Of a stretch of DNA of 64,000 nt, positions 55,880 to 64,000 are shown piece by piece. The translations under genes were made by a program, and so were the position numbers. The stretch is from Bolinopsis microptera (Eukaryota > Ctenophora > Tentaculata > Lobata > Bolinopsidae), in assembly GCF_026151205.1 (NCBI RefSeq), contig NC_087077.1, positions 19,899,975-19,963,974 on the forward strand, in the 5' to 3' direction. The notes beneath the pieces are model-generated. The model searched no databases. It saw only the letters and a list, made by a program, of their open reading frames with translations, and was not told the origin of the DNA. Position 1 is the stretch's first letter, and every line of letters starts with the position of its first letter.

Positions 55880-58187
55880 ATGATGGGGTCGCGTGAATAT
55901 GATGAATATCGTCAAAATGATGTATGTCCTGCGGAACTCTCTGATCTCTCTGATCTCTCTGATAATGATACCGATAGCGAACCCGAGTATTTCACAGCTG
56001 TTAAAAGGGGTCACAAAAAAGACGGTCTTGAAAGACTGGAAAAGTTGGAGAACAAATTCACTTACTCTACCGATGAGGTTAACAAACAAGGTGAAAGAAA
56101 GTGGGGCCCTCTCCAACTAGCTGCTGCATTTGGAGACGTAGACATTGTGAAGGAGCTGTGTAAGTACACACGTATTGATCTAGTACAGCAGGATGATGAT
56201 GAAGATACGCCGCTCCATGCTGCTGCTTATTGGGATTATGATAGCACGATTGAAATTATCTTGAACACAGCTAAGGATCCAGATGAGGCGAGACGTGCTA
56301 TAAATAAGTCTAACAAAGCCGATGAGACTCCATTTACTTTTGCCGCAACACGCTATCATAAAAAATCATGTGCTATGTCCTCCTCTTACTTACACATTTC
56401 ATTTCGTTCATCCTGGGCGAAATCCTGGCACAAAGGATGTGGAAAAAGAAAAAGACAGTGGAATATTTGGAAAATTGCGAACGAAAGAGGCAGTGAACAA
56501 TTTTGAGAAAATGAATGAACACATTATTAGGTATCACAAGCGAAACGGTCAAGGCAAAACTTCTATCAATATCATGATAACTAAAATGCCAGATTTGGTA
56601 TCCGAAATCCTGGATAAATCGATAATCACAACTAAAACTACTGTCCTCACTAAAAGTAGCAAATGTTCTGAAAATAAGCATGAAGACATTCAGCGAGTCA
56701 TCGTTGACTTCGGAGCATTGGAAAACTACGGCGAAGAGGAAAAATCGGGGAAAAAAGATGAAAAGGAGCCTTTTGTGACTGTCAATGTGGAGAAGGAGGA
56801 GGGGAAGGAGGAGAAAAAGACGAAGAAGGAGGAGGAGAGGGACAAGAAGGAAGAGGAGGAAACAGGAAAGCCTCTAACTTCGGGATATTATAAGCACGGT
56901 TCAAACCCGCTCCAGATCATGGCAAAGATGAATCATAATCTTCTCACACATCCAGTGGTAGAAGCTTTGATCGTTACAAAGTGGGAAAAGTTTGCCAGAA
57001 CTTACTTCTACATTTTCACTTTCCTTCTTTACCTTATCTTCTTCTCTGTGCTGATGGGATACCAGTTCACTCAAATCAAACCATTTGAACTTTTGGAAAA
57101 TGATAAAGCTATTAGATCCTGGATTGAAAATTCTAGCCATACTTGTGATGAATTTCCCGATGGCTGCTCAAAGAAGAAATCTGTAGAATGTGATATCTTT
57201 GGATACATACTTTTGATGATGTCTGCTATTCGCCTATTTCTTGAGCTTCTGGATCTCCTAGATAATGTTTTCAATGGATCAGATCTTGATAGTGGAAGTA
57301 ACAGCCCTCTTGAAACTGGCAAAGCGTGGTTACAAGGTTTGAAGAACTATCTTATTGACCCTGAGAACTATTTAGAGGTTATCTTATACGGCAGCTGTCT
57401 GTTCTTTTCTCTCAATGTGCTGGAACCGCAAAGTGTCATGTCCCCTTTTCATTGGAAGATTGGAGCTCTCTCCGTTCTAACCAGCTTTATTAACCTCCTC
57501 CTTCTTCTACAAGTATTCCCGAATATTGGAATATACATCATCATGTTCTTCAAAATAGCATGGACATTCGTCTCAAAGATATTATCCTTGTTAGTTTTCT
57601 TCTTGATCGCCTTTATGGTGGTATTCCACATGCTGTTGAGCCACACAAATGTTTTTAGGAAAATACTATCCGCAGATGCCATCTTCAAGACCTTATCTGC
57701 GGGAGTATCTGGAGTCGAATACGACGATTACGCCGATCAAGAAATGATTTACCCAACAACAACACTGGTGGGTCTCATTGCTTTCGCTCTGTTTGTCCAA
57801 GTTCTTTTCTTGAATCTTGCAACTGCTTTGGCAATAGGAGATGTGGATGCAATCCGAAGTGGAGCGGAAAAGGCCAAAAACGCACTTAAAATCAAGCACA
57901 TCTATAATGCACAGAGAATAGCGAATCTTGTACAGTGGGTCGCCAAACCCATCTTTTGTGGAAGTGCTCTAAACTTCGTGGAACATCAAAAACGATTCCG
58001 AAACATGCCAGCAAAGAGATTTAAGGAAGATCGACTTAAAACTATCCAAACATTTACAGAGAAATACACGAAATCAGAGAAAACAGAGATATGTACAAAG
58101 ACATGCACAGGGAAATGCACAGATAAATCTGAAAATGTGGTCATTCCATTTTCAGATTTTTATAAAAAACATTATAAAGGTGAATAA
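55880..58187 (+). CDS. TRPA-like ankyrin cation channel; frame change near 56360-56510
   Basis: The N-terminal frame (55880-56506) has an acidic start, then ankyrin repeats (GPLQLAAAFGDVDIVKELCK, DTPLHAAAYWDYDSTIEIIL, ADETPFTFAATRYHKK). A second frame (56322-58187) continues with GKTSINIMITKMPDLVSEIL, a Lys/Glu-rich linker and a six-helix channel: S1 near 57000 (FLLYLIFFSVLM), S2 (DIFGYILLMMSAIRLFLEL), S3 (YLEVILYGSCLFFSLNVL), S4 with FPNIGIYIIMFFKI, S5 (LLVFFLIAFMVVFHMLL), pore loop (IFKTLSAGVSGVEYDDY) and S6 (FLNLATALAIGDVDAI). NIGI in S4 and the S6 end are typical of TRPA channels, which sense chemicals, heat or touch. The change of frame needs a small intron or one indel. Only about four ankyrin repeats are seen, against 14 or more in vertebrate TRPA1. 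AATAAA overlaps the stop codon; another is at 58307. Confidence 0.85.
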
Positions 58188-59089
58188 ACTTGGAGGACTT
58201 CGCCGCTTCGACGCGCCGCACGAACTAGCATTCTTGCTTCGCATCGTCGATTCTTGCTTCGCATCGTCGATCGTTGCTCTGCGATGGGTTGACATCGTCA
58301 ACCAAGAATAAACTCACGATTTAAGGTTATTTGCTCTTTTGAAAGAAGGAGATTTTTATAACGGGTATACATTTCAACTATAAGAATGTTTAGACCTTTG
58401 TTTTTAAGACAGAGGTGCACTACATTTTTCTTAGCACTTATCAGTCTTTTGCGATATTATACAAGTTTAAGATTGTTTTAAAGTTTTTAAGTAATACAAG
58501 ATAATAATAATCACTAACTCGCTTTTGAGAAATGCACGCTTGTTTTTAAAATATTTACTTACAGATGTTTTTGCGTATTAAAATATATTGTGAATCTTTT
58601 ATAACACTATTCATTAACTCTTAATCTATGTTTGCATTGATCTTTGATTCACGATGTCAATCCTTCGCATCTCGCCGATCTGCATAAGTGTGGTTGCATA
58701 CGTGTGGTTGCATACGTGTGGTTGCGAGAAGCATTATTTGATGCGCGCGCGACCGACCCAGTAGTGCATCGCGCTACAACATTGATCTATAATTTAGATG
58801 GAAATTACATGTCATGTCTAATGTCGATTGAACTAAAGTGTAAAATAAATACAATCAGTCGCAATCGATCATCCCAATCCTATGGTGACACATATATGAT
58901 GAATTTCAATTGTGGCATGCAGTAAACCCTGTACCAAAATAAATAAAAGTCAAGATTAAGTCTGTCTATCCATTCTCCTTATCGCTTATTCTCCACTCTC
59001 AATATCTTCTATCACCTCAAGGATCACTTGTTCCCGTTTCTTCAATCGCCCCAGAATCTTCAAGGAGCCCACTATTTCTCCAGAGCTCG
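58188..59089. other. TRPA-like 3' flank with short repeats
   Basis: TTCTTGCTTCGCATCGTCGA is duplicated in tandem at about 58230-58271. At 58680-58730 GTGTGGTTGCATAC repeats three times. GC-rich words (GATGCGCGCGCGACCGACCC, AGTAGTGCATCGCGCTACA) resemble those at 25260-25390. No gene is recognised. Confidence 0.6.
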
Positions 59090-60920
59090 CTTGGTTTCGA
59101 GATAGCAGTTGACCAACAAACTAGGACCGGTGACCGAACTTTTGAGGGGGTCCCGGACCCCAACCGCCTTGACATACGTTGCATGCCACTTTTCGCGCGC
59201 GAAGCGCGCGCCGCCGAAGGCGGAAAAAGGGGCATACCATGAAGGGAATCGGACTTTTTAGAGGGACGCATATTCTGCGTCCCTATTATCCTATTTGACC
59301 AAATATGGGAGTAATTGACTGAGATGGCGCGCGCGCCACCAAAACAGTTAAATGCATTGTTTTTAACCAAGTTGCAATATTTGTGATATCTCTGATATTT
59401 GGATACGAAACATGTATCAACAACCGCCAAACAGTGCCCGCGGGGCAGCCACGCCCATATTTGGTCCAAATTAAGCCCAATTTAGCCAAATACCCTAAAC
59501 ATGCCCAAAATCCAGATTTTTGGTCCTCTGAACTCGTATACGAATTTTCATCAAGATTGGACAAAAAATGACTGAGTTATGGGCCTAAAACCATATGACC
59601 ATATTTGGGCATACGCACCAAATTTGATCGATTTTGGCCCATAAATTGGTCAAATATCAATATTTTTGATAAAACCAACTTTATATGGAAGTTAAGCCTA
59701 TACTACACATCTCTACTATAATTCAAAAGATTCTTTTTGTAGAATCATGTATGTACGACCGCCCACGTGCAAATTAGATGAAAAATAGGAAGTTGCATAG
59801 TAACTATAGTAACGAGGATTGTTACACGCACGTGCACGTGCAATGATTGTTTTAACGTCATTTTAATCGGTTTTGTTGATATTACGCTGTGTTTAGTACG
59901 AGCAACATTTTATTTGGCTGTATCTTCGGTGGGGAGATTAAAACTGACTTCCAAAGAATACTATTAGGTTCCTCCCTGTGACCACGGGTTTTCTAGTTAT
60001 CTATAATTATCAGCTCAGTATCTACCTAACTGTGGATTCTGTGTTCAAATAATCGCAAAAAAATGAACAAAATTGGCCATATCTCAGTTCGCGATATTTG
60101 CAAAACTGACTTCGCTCAAAACAATAGAACTCAATAGGGTTTCAATATTGTTACATGAAATTTTCAGAATCAACGTAGAATTGCATTTCGACCTTAAGTT
60201 TTGGGACAGAATTTTGAGTTAGGCCTTTAAAACAATTTGGCGGCCAAATTCCAAAATTTGCAGTACAAAATTCAGAATTTGGTCGCCAAATTGTTTTAAA
60301 GGCCTAACTCAAAATTCTGTCCCAAAACTTAAGGTCGAAATGCAATTCTACGTTGATTCTGAAAATTTCATGTAACAATATTGAAACCCTATTGAGTTCT
60401 ATTGTTTTGAGCGAAGTCAGTTTTGCAAATATCGCGAACTGAGATATGGCCAATTTTGTTCATTTTTTTGCGATTATTTGAACACAGAATCCACAGTTAG
60501 GTAGATACTGAGCTGATAATCATAGATAATGTGTAGTATAGGCTTAACTTCCATATAAAGTTGGTTTCATTAAAAATATTGATATTTGACCAATTTATGG
60601 GCCAATATCGTTCAAATTTGGTGCGTATGCCCAAATATGGTCATATGGTTTTTGGCTCATAACTCAGTCATTTTTTGTCGAATCTTGATGAAAATTCGTA
60701 TACGAGTTCAGAGGACCACTAGCTACAAGTAGAGCACCTTAAATCTGTATTGTGGGCATATTCAGGGTATTTGGCTTAATTTGGCTTAATTTGGACCAAA
60801 TATGGGCGTGGCTGCCCCGCGGGCACCGTTTGGCGGTTGGTGTCCGGGACCCCCTCAAAAGTTCGGTCACCGGTCTTAGTTTGTTGGTCAACTGCTATCT
60901 CGAAACCAAGTTTCACAAAA
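59090..60920. mobile_element. Giant palindromic foldback element, about 1.8 kb
   Basis: The outer ends (GGTTTCGAGATAGCAGTTGA, ACTTTTGAGGGGGTCCC on the left) recur as reverse complements at 60845-60915. The middle part (about 59990-60540) is almost a perfect palindrome centred near 60262, for example GGCCTTTAAAACAATTTGGC against its complement. Left-arm stretches 59165-59400 and 59725-59995 have no partner and look like later insertions; the first carries a P4 copy. It has no transposase. Transcribed, the arms would form long double-stranded RNA. Confidence 0.88.
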
Positions 60921-61141
60921 AAATCAGGTTGAACCCCCCCCCCCCCCCCCCCCCCTTAAATTTAGTTTTAGATGAGGGTGAGTTATCAGTATACAATCAA
61001 AATATACCGAGAACAAAAAAGATTATTATAAAAATAGAAAGCGAATTTCAAAACAAAACTTAAACATCCCAAACTGGAGGTAAACCATTAAAATGTTTAA
61101 ATGAGTCAATATAAAAGAAACAATGACATATTATTGTTACT

Positions 61142-62003
61142 TAGTAGAGGCTCTTACGGGCATTGTCTGCTCGACACGTTAGGGACCCCAGATACACCTT
61201 ACTAGACGTATTTTTGACCGTAAAATCGATTGAAAGTGGTTTCAAGATGATTGGACTGATTGTTCTGGGGTAAAATCGCAAAAAACCGATTTTTGGGCCA
61301 AAAATAGGCCAAAAAACCATGTTTTTTGATATTTTGAGCAAGTTAATTTTGTTGGCATGTCGGCAAAACTTGCATAAAGATAGCTAAAAGACAGCCGCAC
61401 AAGATTGTATAAAAATAAAACAAATCCCTCTATTTGTTCTGAGGTAAAAATCCAAAAAAGTGGTAAAAATTTTGACTTTTTTGCTTGAAGTTTGAATAAT
61501 TTTTTGCAGTTGTATTAAATCAACCCAAAAATAGTCACATCGTGTTTGCCTAAATTTTTCCTTTCCGAGAAGTACCCACTTCATATACTTTATCGAAGTT
61601 TGAATATTTTCACTCCGCAAGCGTTTTTGCCAAATTTTCGACGCGCACTACGCGCAAAAGCATTTAGTTGTTATCAATTGGCACCCGCGCGTTCATCATA
61701 AATTTCAAACAGCTATAACTCAGCGAGATTATGTCCGTTCTAGCTCATATTTTCACACTAAATAGAAAATAATGTGATCTTATTGCTGACAAAATATGAA
61801 TATAATTACTCTATTTGCCTTAGAGTAATAGACTGTCAAAGTTTAAAACGCGCATTGGTATAGCACTTGACTAATAAGGCCAAATTTATACTTCTTAACA
61901 TATTATCGATCCTTAGACATCATACTATTGTGTCCAATTAGCGGTTAGGTCTCTAAACTCGTAGCAGAAAACACGTCTTTTTGCCCGTAAGAGCCTCTAC
62001 TAA
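61142..62003. mobile_element. Transposon-like element with AGTAGAGGCTCTTACGGGCA inverted ends
   Basis: TTAGTAGAGGCTCTTACGGG at the left and its complement CCCGTAAGAGCCTCTACTAA at the right bound 862 bases. The interior contains TTTTTGGGCCAAAAATAGGC and other internal inverted words and no recognisable transposase. The short ORFs here show no family traits. It is probably a non-autonomous DNA element. Confidence 0.8.
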
Positions 62004-64000
62004 CTACACAATGTAACTATTTTATTACATATAATACTTAATTTGACGGATGTTACTCGTCTAAATTTCTTCAAAGTAGCGCGCGCCGCTTTCTTCTCGA
62101 TGCAGGCATATAGCTGATATTACATTTTGAATGCTTTCGACTAGTTTCTAGTACAATTGCAATTACAAAAAATTATTTTAATGCAGTCACTCAGATAAGT
62201 TTATACCAGGACATATCAACAAAGACACATACTCTGCCCACAATAAGTGATAAGGGGCCATAATTGTTTCAATTATGAAACTGTATAGAATTATTATTAT
62301 TAATAGAGCCCACAATTTAATACTCTGTACTCAGATTAAACTAACTCACCTAGCCAAAGGGATCGGAGAGGGCGAACAGAACTGTTGTATTATTATCCCA
62401 TGACGTCAGAATGTAGTTCATCTTGAGATTAAAACATTTCCACTACTCTTCATCACATTCTGAAAAATATTATTCATTGATATATAGTATAATTACACAG
62501 CAGACTTCTGTTTTGATTTGAACGGGTCATGTTTCATGAGCAAATTAGGAGCCCTTACCACTGCCGTAGATCATAAGTCCATATTTTAGCAACCATATTT
62601 GAGAATGATGCATCCTGGACGGCATTCTTTTTCAGATCAATTGACCTGGACAAAAATAATGATCGAGTAGTTACCCTGTCTTCACTGCAAAAATTATTCG
62701 ATGAATGAAAGATTGTTATTATCACTTATCAAAGGAGATAGCTACAACAAATATCATCAAGTGTCTAGACGAAAGGTCTTACCTCTATTTTCTGGTTGCG
62801 GGTTGGTTGAACATTTTAAAGTCAGCGAGTGCCAGCGGTATCCAATTGCAATTGAACAATGTTAATGAAAGATACAAGCTCACGTGCATTGCATGACTCA
62901 ACAAACTGGTTACCTTAAACTCAGTTTGTATACTCAAAACGAAAATATTTACTCCGCAAACATTTACAAAGTTTGCAATTTGGATAAAGCTTGGATGCGC
63001 GGCTTGACTACTTGACTAGAATTACATTTAAAAATAAAATTTAAAATGTCTTATTTCAATTTTTTGGAATTTTTCCAATCAATGTTAATGACCAAAACTT
63101 TATTAAGCCTACCATATACTAGTGTAGCGTAAGAATTATATTAATATATTAATCATGCCAATACCATAATTATCAATACTGAACGCGTAATATTTTTCAA
63201 TAGCAAATAGAATAAACTACCGTCAATCATTAATTACAAACAGTCGGCTCCATTAAATAAAACAGTATAATCGTTTATGAAATGACCACTTGTATATTTG
63301 AATGACAATTATTGCCAAATTTGCAAAACTGAAGTTTAAATTAATAATGAAATATAATTTTGAAATTAGTCGTTGTTGCATTGCGCGCGGCGCGAGTGAC
63401 TGTTCGTTCAACGCACTCGCTGCTAATAATGTATGCGTCTAATGCATCTGCATCATTAATGGAAGGCGCGCCGGTGTAATTTTTGCGCGCGAATTTACGA
63501 TTTAAACGCCAAGAAACTGCAGGGTGGCAAGTGCTACGAAGTAGCGCGCGCCGGGCCAGACCATTAACAATGGTCAATACTTAATCAATGGTCGACCGGG
63601 GCCCGGCCCCGGCCAAAATCACAACCCCCGGCCCTTCCCGGCCCCGGCCAATATTTGGCAAACCCCGGCCCCGGCTAATAAATTTAGCCCCGGCTCCGGC
63701 CAAAAACCATGCATTTTGCATTTGCCGGGGGCACAGCCGGGGATTTCATGAATGATCATTTTGACACATTTTTGAAAAAAATCAAAACACAATTTAAAAT
63801 TTAATGGTAATTATTGATTATGAGATTTCAAAGTTGAAACAATTTATTGTCTACGTTGAGTACGTTCAAATATAGAAAATACAACATACGGCTTAAATTA
63901 GACTACGGCTAGTAACATAAAAACCGTGGTTCTTCCTCAGTATGATCAGAATTTTCAATTAATCGTCTCCGAGAAATTTGCGATAACAGATAAAACATAT
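62004..64000. other. Intergenic DNA, no gene recognised
   Basis: Mostly A+T-rich. At 63370-63600 there are GCGCGC-rich repeat words and GACCATTAACAATGGTC, a short hairpin. At 63596-63740 GGCCCCGGCC/CCCCGGCC words recur several times in one strand, a degenerate tandem repeat that resembles the CCGG-rich stretch near 46510-46590. The window ends in A+T-rich sequence without a feature. Confidence 0.5.

Noticed and set aside
59017-59571. Overlapping ORFs of 60-150 aa in the palindrome's left arm
   Set aside because: They lie in repeat sequence, have mirrored counterparts in the right arm and show no domain features.

Overview
The window is animal nuclear DNA and most probably comes from a ctenophore (comb jelly). 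It has spliced genes with GT-AG introns, A+T-rich intergenic DNA and very many transposon remnants. The main clue to the lineage is at 41288-43271: a four-exon nuclear gene for the mitochondrial ATP synthase subunit a (ATP6), with an N-terminal targeting-type leader. Almost all animals keep atp6 in mitochondrial DNA. Its move to the nucleus is established for ctenophores such as Mnemiopsis and Pleurobrachia. I cannot name the species.

Layout. 1-1226: a decayed pogo/Tigger-type DNA transposon. 1254-3608: the 3' eight coding exons of a SLC35D-type nucleotide-sugar transporter; its stop codon lies in the first unit of a 77-copy, 32-bp minisatellite (3600-6077). 7183-13200: exons of the 26S proteasome subunit PSMD2/Rpn1 in the correct order, full of frameshifts and separated by degenerate tandem repeats and a large inverted repeat; this stretch looks like unpolished sequence or a decayed gene. 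13219-14650: an unidentified ORF and an antisense LINE remnant. 15981-17210: the MID/PIWI half of a Piwi protein with all four catalytic residues. 19188-22605: nine exons of the E3 ligase Hakai (CBLL1). 24532-26636: a secreted pentraxin-like protein whose second exon is broken by one base. 23600-29000: short palindromic elements nested in one another. 30197-32972: an unclassified element with long inverted ends built from a TAGCGGA motif. 33065-35288: two different reverse-transcriptase remnants.

36002-40600: transcription elongation factor TFIIS, with a 1.9-kb element in its last intron and a final coding exon of only nine bases. 41288-43271: nuclear atp6. 43449-44513: foldback MITEs, one inserted inside another. 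45900-47860: two tandem duplications and a tRNA-derived SINE-like unit. 48443-49045: a LINE C-terminal remnant. 49862-50033: a sushi-like exon on the minus strand. 50655-55436: a complete Ty3/gypsy retrotransposon with identical 129-bp LTRs and a CCAGT target duplication. 55880-58187: a TRPA-like cation channel. 59090-60920: a palindrome of about 1.8 kb. 61142-62003: another terminal-inverted-repeat element. 62004-64000: no gene recognised.

The host genes are unrelated housekeeping or signalling genes: transport, proteasome, small-RNA silencing, ubiquitination or m6A-complex function, innate recognition, transcription elongation, respiration and sensory ion flux. They do not form a pathway. 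The common theme is transposon pressure: nearly every long intron or intergenic gap holds foldback DNA, next to a Piwi gene whose family silences such elements.
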